NCBI GenBank assembly: GCA_913056385.1
Contig: CAJXND010000008.1
Location: 1-53,611, forward strand
Origin: an uncultured Ectothiorhodospiraceae bacterium
Lineage (GTDB): Bacteria > Pseudomonadota > Gammaproteobacteria > Nitrococcales > Nitrococcaceae
Length of the DNA stretch: 53,611 nucleotides
Direction of reading: 5' to 3'
The notes under the pieces are model-generated. The model worked only from the letters and a program-made list of their open reading frames with translations. It did not search any database and was not told the origin of the DNA. How positions within the stretch are numbered: the first letter of the stretch is position 1; each line of letters opens with the position of its first letter. The position numbers were made by a program, and so were the translations under genes. Shown piece after piece: positions 34,944-45,735 of the stretch.

Positions 34944-35324
34944 ATGCAATATCGAACACCGATCAAAGAGGCTCGGGGGCTTGGCGCCTCGCACCACGGA
35001 ACAGCCCACTGGTGGATGCAGCGCATGACGGCGGTCGGCATGGTCCCGCTCATGCTCTGGCTGGTGGTCGGGCTGGCGATGCACACCGGCGGCGGCTACG
35101 CGAATGCCGTGGCGTGGCTGGGTAGCCCGTTCAATGCCATCGTGATGGTGCTGACCTTCGGCGTTCTGTTCTATCACGCTTCCCTCGGGCTGCAGGTGGT
35201 GCTCGAAGACTACGTCAGCCACACGGGGGTACGTCTTGCCCTGGTGCTGGCCGTGCGTTTCCTGGCCCTGCTGCTCGCCACGGCGGCGATCTTCGCCGTC
35301 CTCAAGATTGCATTCGGAGGCTGA
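34944..35324 (+). CDS. sdhD: Succinate dehydrogenase hydrophobic anchor subunit
   Basis: The protein has 126 residues and three membrane helices (about 27-48, 64-88, 98-122). The segment FYHASLGLQVVLEDYV carries H78, the second axial heme ligand, and the DY pair thought to act at the quinone site. The N-terminal GASHHGTAHWWMQRMTA is characteristic of this SdhD type. It begins 11 bases after sdhC and ends 3 bases before sdhA. Confidence 0.95.
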   Translation: MQYRTPIKEARGLGASHHGTAHWWMQRMTAVGMVPLMLWLVVGLAMHTGGGYANAVAWLGSPFNAIVMVLTFGVLFYHASLGLQVVLEDYVSHTGVRLALVLAVRFLALLLATAAIFAVLKIAFGG

Positions 35325-35327
35325 CCG

Positions 35328-37115
35328 ATGACCGCCGATTACGAGATTGTCGATCATACTTATGATGTCGTCGTGGTGGGTGCCGGCGGCGCCGGTCTGC
35401 GCGCCACCTTCGGCATGGCCGAAAAGGGTCTGAAGACCGCCTGTGTCACCAAGGTGTTCCCCACCCGCAGCCATACCGTGGCGGCGCAGGGGGGGGTCAG
35501 CGCGGCACTTGGCAACATGGGCGAGGATGACTGGCGCTGGCATGCCTACGACACCATCAAGGGCTCGGACTGGCTGGGCGACCAGGATGCCATCGAGTAC
35601 ATGTGCCGGGAGGCGATTCCGGCCATCATCGAGCTCGAGCATTACGGGGTTCCCTTCTCCCGGACCGAGGAGGGCAAGATCTATCAGCGGCCGTTCGGTG
35701 GCATGACCACGCACTTCGGCGAGGGCACCGCCCAGCGTACCTGTGCGGCGGCGGACCGGACCGGCCATGCAATTCTGCATACGCTCTACCAGCAGTCCCT
35801 GGCCCACCAGGCCGAGTTCTACATCGAGTTCTTCGCCCTCGACCTGATCATGGAGGACGGGGCATGCCGCGGCGTGATCGCGCTGGAGCTCGCCACCGGC
35901 AAGATCCATCGCTTCCGTGCCCACATCGTTGTGCTGGCCACAGGCGGCTATGGCCGGGCGTGGTTCTCCTGCACCTCCGCGCATACCTGCACCGGCGACG
36001 GTGGCGGCATGGTATTGCGCGCCGGCCTGCCGCTGCAGGACATGGAGTTCACCCAGTTCCACCCCACCGGGGTTTACGGCGCAGGCTGCCTGATCACCGA
36101 GGGCGTGCGTGGCGAGGGGGGTTATCTGACCAACTCGGAGGGTGAGCGCTTCATGGAGCGTTACGCCCCGAATGCCAAGGATCTCGCCTCTCGCGACGTG
36201 GTATCCCGCTCGATGACCGTGGAGATCCGGGAGGGACGCGGTGTCGGCCCCAATGCCGATCATATCCACCTGCATCTCGAGCATCTCGGGCCGGAGGTCA
36301 TCCATCAGCGCCTGCCGGGAATTGCCGAGACGGCGCGGATTTTCGCCGGCGTCGACGTCACCAAGGCGCCGATCCCGGTGCTGCCGACGGTGCACTACAA
36401 CATGGGCGGCATCCCGACCAACTATCGCGCCGAAGTGGTCGCGCCGCGCGACGGCGACCCGGATGCGGTGGTGCCGGGGCTGATGGCCATCGGCGAGGCG
36501 GGTTGTATCTCCGTGCATGGGGCGAACCGGCTCGGATCGAATTCCCTGCTCGACCTCGTGGTGTTCGGTCGGGCCGCGGCCATCCGGGCCGCCGAGATCG
36601 TCGCGGAAACCGGCGAGCACAAGCCGCTTCCCGCGGACAGCGCGGAATACTCGCTGTCGCGACTCGATCGCCTCCGCAATGCGGATGGGGAGCATCCGAC
36701 CGCCGGTATCCGTGAACAGATGCAGAAGACGATGCAGGACTATGCCGCCGTCTTCCGCACCGAGGAGACGCTCGAGGCGGGTCACAAGCGCATCCACGAA
36801 ATCCAGGCGATGTTTGGCGACGTCAAGCTGACCGACCGTTCGCTGGTCTGGAACACCGATCTCGTGGAGACGCTGGAACTCGAGAACCTGCTCGGTAATG
36901 CGGTGGTGAGCATGGATTCCGCGCTCAACCGCCAGGAGAGCCGCGGTGCCCACGCCCGCGAGGACTACAGCGAACGTGATGACGAGAACTGGATGAAGCA
37001 CACGGTCTCCTGGCTGCAGGAGAGTGGCGATGTTCAGCTCGACTATCGACCGGTACACATGACCACGCTGACTGACGAGATGGAAGTCATTCCGCCCAAG
37101 AAGCGCGTGTACTGA
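35328..37115 (+). CDS. sdhA: Succinate dehydrogenase flavoprotein subunit
   Basis: The 595-residue catalytic subunit oxidises succinate to fumarate in the TCA cycle and feeds electrons to ubiquinone. The N-terminal dinucleotide fold [13 protein letters not shown] (14-26) and the site of covalent FAD attachment, H49 in [11 protein letters not shown], are present. The active-site region HPTG near [11 protein letters not shown] and the C-terminal HTVSW...DYRPVHM end are normal. Covalent flavin attachment depends on SdhE, encoded just downstream. Confidence 0.97.
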   Translation: MTADYEIVDHTYDVVVVGAGGAGLRATFGMAEKGLKTACVTKVFPTRSHTVAAQGGVSAALGNMGEDDWRWHAYDTIKGSDWLGDQDAIEYMCREAIPAIIELEHYGVPFSRTEEGKIYQRPFGGMTTHFGEGTAQRTCAAADRTGHAILHTLYQQSLAHQAEFYIEFFALDLIMEDGACRGVIALELATGKIHRFRAHIVVLATGGYGRAWFSCTSAHTCTGDGGGMVLRAGLPLQDMEFTQFHPTGVYGAGCLITEGVRGEGGYLTNSEGERFMERYAPNAKDLASRDVVSRSMTVEIREGRGVGPNADHIHLHLEHLGPEVIHQRLPGIAETARIFAGVDVTKAPIPVLPTVHYNMGGIPTNYRAEVVAPRDGDPDAVVPGLMAIGEAGCISVHGANRLGSNSLLDLVVFGRAAAIRAAEIVAETGEHKPLPADSAEYSLSRLDRLRNADGEHPTAGIREQMQKTMQDYAAVFRTEETLEAGHKRIHEIQAMFGDVKLTDRSLVWNTDLVETLELENLLGNAVVSMDSALNRQESRGAHAREDYSERDDENWMKHTVSWLQESGDVQLDYRPVHMTTLTDEMEVIPPKKRVY

Positions 37116-37132
37116 CCCAGGAGAGGTTTGCC

Positions 37133-37912
37133 ATGGCCCAGTTCATCCTGCCCCCCAATTCCCGGATCAAGCAGGGCGAGCATTACGCCGCGCCCAATGG
37201 TGCGGTGAATACCCGGATCTTCAAGGTCTATCGCTGGGAGCCGGACTCCGGCGAGAACCCGCGGCTCGACACCTACGAGGTGGACCTGGACAGCTGCGGG
37301 CCGATGGTGCTCGATGCCATCGTCAAGATCAAAAACGAGATCGACCCGACACTGACCTTCCGCCGCTCCTGTCGTGAGGGGATCTGCGGTTCCTGCGCGA
37401 TGAACATCGACGGGCGGAATACCCTTGCCTGTACCAAGGCGATCGACGAAATCGACGGCGATGTGCGGATCTACCCGCTGCCGTCGATGCGTGTGGTCAA
37501 GGATCTTGTCCCCGACATGACCCATTTCTATGCGCAGTACGCGTCGATCCGACCCTGGATCCGCACGCAGACACCGCCGCCGCCGGACCAGGAGCGTTTG
37601 CAGAGCCCGGAGGATCGCGAGGAGCTCGACGGGCTCTACGAGTGCATCCTCTGCGCCTGCTGTCAGACCTCCTGTCCGAGCTACTGGTGGAACCCGGACC
37701 GCTACCTCGGACCGGCCGTTCTGTTGCAGGCCTATCGATGGATCGCCGACAGCCGGGACGAGGATACCGGCAGTCGCCTTGATGATCTCGACGATGCCTT
37801 CAAGCTCTATCGTTGCCACACGATCATGAATTGCGCGTCGGCCTGCCCGAAGGGCCTGAACCCCGCCAAGGCCATCGCCGAGATCAAGCGTCTCATGGTC
37901 GCCCGGCAGTGA
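37133..37912 (+). CDS. sdhB: Succinate dehydrogenase iron-sulfur subunit
   Basis: This subunit of 259 residues carries three clusters: the 2Fe-2S site with [10 protein letters not shown] and a later C (about 81-104), the 4Fe-4S site with CILCACC (about 172-178), and the 3Fe-4S site sharing SCPSYWWN and [11 protein letters not shown]. It passes electrons from FAD to the quinone. It has a longer N-terminus than E. coli SdhB (238). It follows sdhA by 17 bases and precedes sdhE by 13. Confidence 0.97.
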   Translation: MAQFILPPNSRIKQGEHYAAPNGAVNTRIFKVYRWEPDSGENPRLDTYEVDLDSCGPMVLDAIVKIKNEIDPTLTFRRSCREGICGSCAMNIDGRNTLACTKAIDEIDGDVRIYPLPSMRVVKDLVPDMTHFYAQYASIRPWIRTQTPPPPDQERLQSPEDREELDGLYECILCACCQTSCPSYWWNPDRYLGPAVLLQAYRWIADSRDEDTGSRLDDLDDAFKLYRCHTIMNCASACPKGLNPAKAIAEIKRLMVARQ

Positions 37913-37925
37913 TCCGCCGCGGCGT

Positions 37926-38189
37926 ATGAGCGAGATATCCAGGCTGCGCTGGCGTTGCCGGCGCGGCACGACAGAGCTGGATCGCCTGCTGACGCGCTTC
38001 CTCGAGGCGCCGTCCGGTGGCTACGGGTCACTCGATGGGGCAGGGCGGACCGCTTTCGAGCAACTGCTTGATTGCGAGGATGATCACCTTATCGATTGGC
38101 TCGTCAACGGCCGGCGGCCCAGGGAGGGTGCCCTTGTCGATATCGTCAACCGCGTCAGAGCCGTCTCAGGTCTATCGACTCAGGCCTAG
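37926..38189 (+). CDS. sdhE: SdhA flavinylation factor SdhE
   Basis: This 87-residue all-helical protein binds SdhA and promotes covalent FAD attachment. The conserved RGxxE motif is RGTTE in CRRGTTELDRLL (about 13-24), the segment that contacts the flavoprotein. The location right after sdhB supports it. Its 3-prime end overlaps the start of ygfX by 56 bases in another frame. Confidence 0.92.
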   Translation: MSEISRLRWRCRRGTTELDRLLTRFLEAPSGGYGSLDGAGRTAFEQLLDCEDDHLIDWLVNGRRPREGALVDIVNRVRAVSGLSTQA

Positions 38190-38568
38190 CGGCCGCTTGC
38201 GTATCGCCCTGATCCTCCTGCCCGCCCTCGCGGCCATCGGATTGCTGGTCAGTGCCGGCCTGCCCGGATCGATCAGGCTTCCCGGCCTGCTCATCACCCT
38301 GGCGGTGACGGTTGTCGCCCTGCGCTGTCACTGGCCCGACGCCGACCGTGGCCCATGGGGTTTCAGGTTGGAGTCGTCCGGGCGATGCCGCGTCCTCTGC
38401 GCCGATGGCAGCGAAGAGGTGGCCCTCGTGACCGATGCGCTGATACTGCCATTCCTGGTCGTCATATCACTGCGTGGCAGCGGCTGTCGTCGCGCCCTGG
38501 TCATTCCATCGGACGCGCTCGATGGCGAGTCGCACCGGCGTCTGCGCCGCGAGGCAAAGGCGTGGTGA
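38134..38568 (+). CDS. YgfX/CptA-like membrane protein
   Basis: The protein has about 144 residues with two adjacent hydrophobic helices (about 23-65) and a C-terminal cytosolic part ending RRALVIPSDALDGESHRRLRREAKAW, the typical YgfX ending. In E. coli YgfX (CptA) was described as a toxin affecting the cytoskeleton, paired with SdhE; that toxin-antitoxin idea is disputed. I chose TTG 38134, six bases after AGGGAGG (38121-38127); a GTG at 38128 is possible. The start lies within sdhE, so translation is coupled. The sdhE-ygfX pair is conserved across gammaproteobacteria. Confidence 0.75.
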   Translation: MSISSTASEPSQVYRLRPSGRLRIALILLPALAAIGLLVSAGLPGSIRLPGLLITLAVTVVALRCHWPDADRGPWGFRLESSGRCRVLCADGSEEVALVTDALILPFLVVISLRGSGCRRALVIPSDALDGESHRRLRREAKAW

Positions 38569-38614
38569 GGCGTTTGCGGGGCTCCGGGGCATCCGATAGC
38601 CTTGCCACCACTGT

Positions 38615-38641
38615 GAACTTCTACTGTGTTCCCTGGTCAAT
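38615..38641 (+). promoter_or_regulatory. rpoE: Sigma-E-type promoter of the rpoE operon
   Basis: GAACTT (38615-38620), 16 bases, TCAAT (38637-38641) fits the sigma-E pattern GAACTT-N16-TCNNA closely. It lies 49 bases before the rpoE ATG. Autoregulated rpoE promoters of this kind are known in E. coli and Pseudomonas, so this is the expected autoregulatory site. Confidence 0.8.
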
Positions 38642-38689
38642 TTGTTCTGGCAGCGTCCGGCTGCCGGGGGCGCCGGGCGCGGAGGGCAA

Positions 38690-39277
38690 ATGAGTACCGC
38701 GAATGCGGACAAGGAGTTGGTTGAGCGTGTTCAGGCCGGTGACAAGCAGGCCTTCGATCTGCTGGTACTCAAGTACCAGCACAAGCTCGTCAAGCTCATT
38801 TCCCGCTATGTCCATGATCACGCCGAGGCGCTGGACGTCTCCCAGGAAGCCTTCATCAAGGCCTACCGGGCCCTGCCGCGATTCCGTGGCGACAGCAGTT
38901 TCTACACCTGGCTCTACCGCATCGGCATCAATACGGCGAAGAATCATCTCGTGTCCCAGGGCAGACGTCCGCCGGATAACGACATCGATGCACAGGATGC
39001 CGAACGTTACGACATTGAATCGCGTCTCAAGGATCAGGAGTCGCCGGAGGCACTCGCCCAGCGCGACCAGGTGCACGAGACCGTGATGAGCGCGATCGAG
39101 GACTTGCCGGATGATCTGCGCACCGCAATCACGCTCCGGGAATTCGAGGGATTGACGTACGAGGAAATCGCAGAGGCAATGGATTGCCCGATCGGTACGG
39201 TTCGGTCACGGATTTTCCGTGCCCGCGAGGCAATAGACAAACGGCTCCGGCCGCTCATATCCGGGACAGACGGGTGA
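38690..39277 (+). CDS. rpoE: Extracytoplasmic-stress sigma factor RpoE/AlgU
   Basis: This ECF sigma factor has 195 residues. Region 2 (about 20-90) includes DVSQEAFIKAYRALPRFRGDSSFYTWLYRIGINTAKN, and region 4 (about 130-185) ends with LTYEEIAEAMDCPIGTVRSRIFRAREAID, close to E. coli RpoE and Pseudomonas AlgU. It drives genes that repair the outer membrane and is held inactive by RseA. ATG 38690 with GGAGGG at 38681-38686 gives the family start. It begins rpoE-rseA-rseB-mucD. Confidence 0.96.
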   Translation: MSTANADKELVERVQAGDKQAFDLLVLKYQHKLVKLISRYVHDHAEALDVSQEAFIKAYRALPRFRGDSSFYTWLYRIGINTAKNHLVSQGRRPPDNDIDAQDAERYDIESRLKDQESPEALAQRDQVHETVMSAIEDLPDDLRTAITLREFEGLTYEEIAEAMDCPIGTVRSRIFRAREAIDKRLRPLISGTDG

Positions 39278-39279
39278 CG

Positions 39280-39885
39280 ATGATGCAAGACGATTCACTG
39301 GAACAACTCTCCGCGTACGTGGACGATGAGCTGGGTCGGGACGAGTCCCGGTTTCTGCGACGGCGGATCGAGGCGGATCCGGCACTCCGCGAGCGGCTCA
39401 TCCGCTACCATGCAATCAACGCCGCCGCCCGTGGTGACTCCGTACCGGGCGCGGAGCGGCTTGCCGATCGGGTGAGCGAGGCACTGAGCGACGAGCCGTC
39501 CCATGAGGCCGCCGCCGGAGACGCGGGCCAGGATCGCGGCTGGCGTCGGCTCTCGCCCATCCTGCAGCCCGTGGGCGGCGTGGCGCTTGCGGCCAGCGTG
39601 GCGCTCGGTCTGGTGGTGGCATGGCCGATGGTCTCCGGGCCATCCCAACCGTCCCAGCCATCGATGGACGTGGCGGTTCGCGTGCCTGCTGAACCGGCTG
39701 CCGGCAGCCTGTCCCGGGTCGGCGGCGAGGGCAGTGTTGAACCCGGCATCGCGGCATCGGGAGACACCGAGGTTCGCCGCCGTCTGAGCCCCTACTTCGT
39801 CAATCACAGTGAGCACGCGGCAACCGGACGCCTTGGCGGAACGCTGAAATACGCCCGTATCGTCAGTCATGATGCGGAACGCTAG
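39280..39885 (+). CDS. rseA: Anti-sigma-E factor RseA/MucA
   Basis: The 201-residue inner-membrane protein binds and silences RpoE. The N-terminal domain (LEQLSAYVDDELGRDESRFLRRRI, about 7-30, and on to 65) is the sigma-binding part. One membrane helix lies at about 96-117 and the remaining 80 residues are periplasmic, where DegS-type and RseP-type proteases would cut. Sequence outside the N-terminal domain is poorly conserved, as usual. Start is ATG 39280 or 39283 (a GTG at 39274 would overlap rpoE). It overlaps rseB by 17 bases. Confidence 0.9.
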   Translation: MMQDDSLEQLSAYVDDELGRDESRFLRRRIEADPALRERLIRYHAINAAARGDSVPGAERLADRVSEALSDEPSHEAAAGDAGQDRGWRRLSPILQPVGGVALAASVALGLVVAWPMVSGPSQPSQPSMDVAVRVPAEPAAGSLSRVGGEGSVEPGIAASGDTEVRRRLSPYFVNHSEHAATGRLGGTLKYARIVSHDAER

Positions 39886-40906
39886 ACGCCTCGGGCATAC
39901 CCTCGAATCCGCGGCTCGGGGCGGGCTCCTGCTCGCCTTCATCGCCGTCTCTCCGGTTGCTCTGGCCAGTGAGTCTCCCGAGTCGGCCGCCGACTGGGTG
40001 CAGTGGGCCAACGAGGCCCGCGACAGCAACAGTTTCATCGGTGAGTTCGTCTATCAACACGGAAGCGATATCGGCAGCATGAAGATCTGGCGTTCCGCGG
40101 ATGCCGATACCGGAATCCGTGAGCGTCTCGTCTCCCTGTCGGGACAACCCCGCGAAATCCTCCGCGGTGATGATTCCGTCACCTGCATTCTGGGTAACAG
40201 CGAGTCGGTCCTCATCGACCAGCGGCAGCTGCGTCGTCCCCTCAGTGCGCGGATCCCCGAAGATGTCGACCGCCTGCGCCCCCACTATCAGCTGCGCCTG
40301 GTGGGCGAGGATCGGGTTGCCGGGCGCTCCGCCATGCAGATCATGCTCGAGCCTCAGGATGAGTTTCGTTACGGGTACTCGGTCTGGCTTGATCGCGAAA
40401 CCGGCCTGCTGACCCGGGCGGAGGTGCTCGGGCCCGATGACCAGGTCATCGAGCAGCTGATGATGCTGGATATCGAAATCCTCGACCGGATCGATCCCGC
40501 GCTGCTCGAGCCTACGCTATCGGGCGAAGAGGAGGCGTATGCGCGGATTACCAATGACCTCGCCCGCGCTGAAATCGAAGTCGAGTCTCAACAGGCGTGG
40601 GCGGTGGCCGAGCAGCTCGCGGGGTTCGCCGTTCAGATGGACCGTATCCAGCAGCTCCCCGGTCGCCCCCACCCCGTCCGCCATCTCATGCTCTCCGATG
40701 GACTGGCCACGGTATCGGTATATATCGAGCCGGAAAGCCAGGCCGGGCGTTTCGAGGGTGGCATGCAGATGGGCGCGATGAACGCCTATGGAAGAACGCG
40801 TGACGGTTATCAGGCCATCGTTGTGGGCGAGGTGCCGGCGGTGACGGTGGAACGCATCGCCCGCTCGCTTGTCCTCAATACCGACAGCAGTCAGCCAGGA
40901 CAATAG
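39869..40906 (+). CDS. rseB: Sigma-E regulator RseB/MucB
   Basis: The 345-residue periplasmic protein has a signal peptide (hydrophobic about 17-31, cleavage at ALA-S about 33). It shows the two-domain RseB fold: an N-terminal LolA-like domain beginning AADWVQWANEARDSNSFIGEFVYQHG and a smaller C-terminal domain (about 240-345, DGLATVSVYIE). RseB binds RseA and shields it from proteolysis until lipopolysaccharide or misfolded lipoprotein signals arrive. It starts inside rseA and ends four bases before mucD. Confidence 0.92.
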   Translation: MMRNARRLGHTLESAARGGLLLAFIAVSPVALASESPESAADWVQWANEARDSNSFIGEFVYQHGSDIGSMKIWRSADADTGIRERLVSLSGQPREILRGDDSVTCILGNSESVLIDQRQLRRPLSARIPEDVDRLRPHYQLRLVGEDRVAGRSAMQIMLEPQDEFRYGYSVWLDRETGLLTRAEVLGPDDQVIEQLMMLDIEILDRIDPALLEPTLSGEEEAYARITNDLARAEIEVESQQAWAVAEQLAGFAVQMDRIQQLPGRPHPVRHLMLSDGLATVSVYIEPESQAGRFEGGMQMGAMNAYGRTRDGYQAIVVGEVPAVTVERIARSLVLNTDSSQPGQ

Positions 40907-40910
40907 ATTC

Positions 40911-42365
40911 ATGAAAACCCCAGTTAATCGCGTCTGCATGCCTCGCATGCTCGTCATGGCGTTCGTTATGGTCATGACGATGCCGGCCGGCAACGCCATC
41001 GCCCAGAATCTGCCGGAATTCACCGGGCTGGTCCGTGACAACAGTCCGGCGGTGGTCAACATCAGCACCACCCAGGAGATCGAGGCCCATCAGGGGGGCA
41101 TGCCGAACATCCCGGGGATGCCCGATCCGGATGAGCTGCCCGAGGGGCACCCCTTCCGCGACTTCATGGACCGTTTCACGGACGAGGATGGTGATCCGGC
41201 CCCCCGACGGGATTCGCGTTCCCTCGGGTCGGGATTCATTCTCTCCGGGGATGGATACATTCTCACCAATCACCACGTCGTTGATGGTGCGACCGAGATC
41301 GTTGTGCGCCTCAATGACCGGCGGCAGATGACGGCCGAGCTGGTCGGTGCCGATGACCGGACCGATCTGGCACTGCTGAAAGTGGACGGAACCGATCTGC
41401 CGACGGTGAAGACCGGTGAGTCTTCCGGTGTCGAGGTCGGCGAGTGGGTGCTGGCCATCGGCGCGCCATTCGGGTTCGAGCACTCGGTGACCGCCGGCAT
41501 CATCAGCGCCAAGGGCCGCAGTCTGCCGACAGAGAACTACGTGCCGTTCCTGCAGACCGATGTGGCCATCAATCCCGGTAACTCGGGAGGCCCGCTGTTC
41601 AACCTCGACGGCGAGGTGATCGGGATCAACTCGCACATCTACAGCCGCTCGGGCGGGTTCCAGGGTATCTCGTTTGCCATTCCCATCGAGCTGGCGATGG
41701 AGGTCGCCGACCAGCTCCGCGAGGGGGGTGAGGTCAGCCGCGCCTGGCTCGGCGTGGTGATTCAGGATGTGACCCGTGATCTGGCCGAGTCCTTCGGCAT
41801 GGATCGGCCCGAAGGCGCGCTCGTGGCCCAGGTGCTCCCGGACAGCCCGGCGGGCGCGGCCGGTCTCGAGCCGGGGGATGTGATCGTGGAATTCGATGGG
41901 CGTGACGTGCCCACCTCGGGTTCGCTGCCGCCGATGGTCGGTCGGGCGCCGGTGGGTTCAACCGTCCCGGTGGTCGTCATGCGTGATGGCGGCCGCGAAA
42001 CCATCGAGGTCACCCTGGCCCAGCTGCCGGAGGATGCCGGGCAGCGGCGGAACGACGGGCGTGATGGCCGGTCGGGTGATTTCGAGGCGCTGGGGCTGAG
42101 CGTCGAGCCGCTCAATGCGGAACGCCGCGAGGCACTCGGGCTCGACCCGGATGTCCAGGGGATTGTGGTGACCGGTGTCAGCGGCGGGCCGGCGGCGGAA
42201 GCCGGGCTCGAGCCGGGTGATGTGATTACGCGGGTCAACCGTGAATCCATCGACAGCCTGGGGCAGTTCCGCGATCTCGTCTCCGGCATCGAGTCCGGCC
42301 GGAGTGTCCCGCTGCTCGTCCTCAGGGATCAGAGCCAGCGCTTTCTTGCCCTGCGTATGCCCTGA
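40911..42365 (+). CDS. mucD: Periplasmic serine protease MucD (DegP/HtrA family)
   Basis: The 484 residues start with a signal peptide (cleavage around AIA-Q, 31-33), then a trypsin-like domain with the triad H122 (TNHHVV), D152 (RTDLAL) and S225 (GNSGGP), and two PDZ domains (about 285-380 and 395-484). MucD degrades misfolded envelope proteins and, in Pseudomonas, restrains the AlgU response. It is the last gene of the rpoE operon here, in the rseC/mucC position of other species; no rseC is present. A hairpin terminator follows. Confidence 0.95.
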   Translation: MKTPVNRVCMPRMLVMAFVMVMTMPAGNAIAQNLPEFTGLVRDNSPAVVNISTTQEIEAHQGGMPNIPGMPDPDELPEGHPFRDFMDRFTDEDGDPAPRRDSRSLGSGFILSGDGYILTNHHVVDGATEIVVRLNDRRQMTAELVGADDRTDLALLKVDGTDLPTVKTGESSGVEVGEWVLAIGAPFGFEHSVTAGIISAKGRSLPTENYVPFLQTDVAINPGNSGGPLFNLDGEVIGINSHIYSRSGGFQGISFAIPIELAMEVADQLREGGEVSRAWLGVVIQDVTRDLAESFGMDRPEGALVAQVLPDSPAGAAGLEPGDVIVEFDGRDVPTSGSLPPMVGRAPVGSTVPVVVMRDGGRETIEVTLAQLPEDAGQRRNDGRDGRSGDFEALGLSVEPLNAERREALGLDPDVQGIVVTGVSGGPAAEAGLEPGDVITRVNRESIDSLGQFRDLVSGIESGRSVPLLVLRDQSQRFLALRMP

Positions 42366-42408
42366 TGGGTATCGTGTCGGATTGATGTGTCGGCCGTCGG
42401 CCGGCCGG

Positions 42409-42444
42409 GCCGCAGCAACCCGGGTTGCTGCGGCTTCCTTGTTT
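42409..42444 (+). terminator. Rho-independent terminator after mucD
   Basis: The perfect palindrome at 42409-42434 (arms GCCGCAGCAAC and GTTGCTGCGGC with a CCGG centre) is followed by the T-rich TTCCTTGTTT (42435-42444). It separates the stress operon from lepA, although lepA starts only 32 bases later. Confidence 0.85.
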
Positions 42445-42475
42445 CCGCAGGCGGCCTGAGCCGGGCCAGGACTTC

Positions 42476-44272
<1,797 letters not shown>

Positions 44273-44293
44273 ACGCGCAGGCGGGCCAACCGG

Positions 44294-45031
44294 ATGCTGG
44301 ATTTCGAGGTGCTTCTTGTCCTGCTGACCGCCGTCAGTGGTGTCATCTGGGTATTCGATCGGTGGCGTCGACGACGAAGACCGGCGGATGCACGGGTCTC
44401 GTGGTGGGTGGACCTGGGCCGGTCGCTCTTCCCGGTGATCATTATCGTGCTCGTCGTGCGCTCCTTTATTGTCGAGCCATTCCGCATCCCCTCCGGCTCC
44501 ATGCTGCCCACCCTGGAGGCGGGCGACTTCATCCTGGTCAACAAGTTCGGCTACGGGCTGCGTCTGCCGGTCAGCCATGAGCTGATCGTGCCGGTGGGTG
44601 AGCCGGCGCTTGGTGATGTCGTGGTCTTCCGCTACCCGGTGGATACCTCCCAGGATTACATCAAGCGCATTGTTGGTCTGCCCGGGGACACCATCACCTA
44701 TACCGGCAAGCGCCTTGCCATCAATGGCGAGCCCGTGCCCATCGAGCGCCTCGGCGAGTGGAGCGGGGACGATGCATTCAACCTCTTTCGCGAGCGCCTC
44801 GGTGATGACTGGCACGAGATGATCGAGCACCGGGGCAGCAGTGGCCGGGGGTTCAGTTTTACCGTGCCGGAAGCCCACTATTTTGTGATGGGGGACAATC
44901 GGGACCGGAGTAGCGATAGCCGTTTCTGGGGGCCGGTGCCGCGGGAGAATCTCGTGGGCAAGGCCTTTTTCATCTGGCTGAGCTGGAACGGTGGCCCGAA
45001 CTGGTCACGCATGGGTGACGTCATTGAGTGA
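44294..45031 (+). CDS. lepB: Signal peptidase I
   Basis: The 245-residue inner-membrane serine protease removes signal peptides from exported proteins. Two N-terminal membrane helices (about 4-20 and 43-60) flank a basic cytosolic loop. The catalytic Ser69 is in IPSGSMLPT and the general base Lys124 in DYIKRIVGLPGD; GDNRDRSSDSRFWG is the conserved box E. It is shorter than E. coli LepB (324) but normal for many relatives. It follows lepA by 21 bases. Confidence 0.96.
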   Translation: MLDFEVLLVLLTAVSGVIWVFDRWRRRRRPADARVSWWVDLGRSLFPVIIIVLVVRSFIVEPFRIPSGSMLPTLEAGDFILVNKFGYGLRLPVSHELIVPVGEPALGDVVVFRYPVDTSQDYIKRIVGLPGDTITYTGKRLAINGEPVPIERLGEWSGDDAFNLFRERLGDDWHEMIEHRGSSGRGFSFTVPEAHYFVMGDNRDRSSDSRFWGPVPRENLVGKAFFIWLSWNGGPNWSRMGDVIE

Positions 45032-45051
45032 TTGCAGGGAGCGCAGTGCTG

Positions 45052-45735
45052 ATGAATGATCTCCAACGCCTCGCCGAGCGTATCCAGTGGCGCTTCGACA
45101 ACCCGACGCTGCTGCAGCAGTCGGTGACGCATCGCAGTTCGGATGGCCCCAACAACGAGCGCCTGGAGTTCCTCGGTGATGCCATTCTCAACTTCGTCAT
45201 CGCCTCGGAAATCTTCGAGCGTCGGCCCGACCTGCGGGAAGGCGAGCTCAGTCGGTTGCGCGCCTCGCTGGTCAACAAGAACGCATTGGCGGAGATCGCC
45301 CGGGACATCGCCCTCGGCCCGCATATCGTCCTGGGTAGTGGCGAACTCAAGACCGGCGGACGTCGTCGCGACTCCATCCTCGCCGACGCCCTCGAGGCGG
45401 TGATCGGGGCGGTCTATCTCGACGGCGGCTACGAGGCCGGTCGCGACCTCGTCCTGCGCCTTTTCAGCGAACATCTGGCGCGACTGCCGGACATGGAGGC
45501 ACTCAAGGATCCAAAGACCCGTCTCCAGGAATACCTGCAGGCGCGGCATCTGGAACTGCCGCATTATGATGTCGAGCATGTCAGCGGCCGTGCCCACGAA
45601 CAGACCTTTCGCGTGCTCTGCAATTGCGAATCCCTTCAACTCGCGGGGCAGGGCGTCGCCGGCAACCGGCGCCGGGCCGAGCAGGCCGCGGCGGACGACC
45701 TGCTCTCGAAAATCGCCGGAGCCCACGATGACTGA
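45052..45735 (+). CDS. rnc: Ribonuclease III
   Basis: This double-strand-specific RNase processes rRNA and regulatory RNAs. The 227 residues comprise the catalytic domain with NERLEFLGDAIL (about 35-46) and the acidic DALEAVIGAVYLDGG (about 112-126), and a C-terminal dsRNA-binding domain (about 155-227). ATG 45052 follows GGGAG at 45037-45041 and matches the family start; in-frame GTG codons at 45028 and 45046 are alternatives. The DUF4845 gene often found between lepB and rnc is missing. The end overlaps era by eight bases. Confidence 0.96.
   Translation: MNDLQRLAERIQWRFDNPTLLQQSVTHRSSDGPNNERLEFLGDAILNFVIASEIFERRPDLREGELSRLRASLVNKNALAEIARDIALGPHIVLGSGELKTGGRRRDSILADALEAVIGAVYLDGGYEAGRDLVLRLFSEHLARLPDMEALKDPKTRLQEYLQARHLELPHYDVEHVSGRAHEQTFRVLCNCESLQLAGQGVAGNRRRAEQAAADDLLSKIAGAHDD

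Noticed and set aside
34869-37058. Open frame of 729 codons opposite sdhA
   Set aside because: Antisense shadow of a well-defined gene, without ribosome site or domain.
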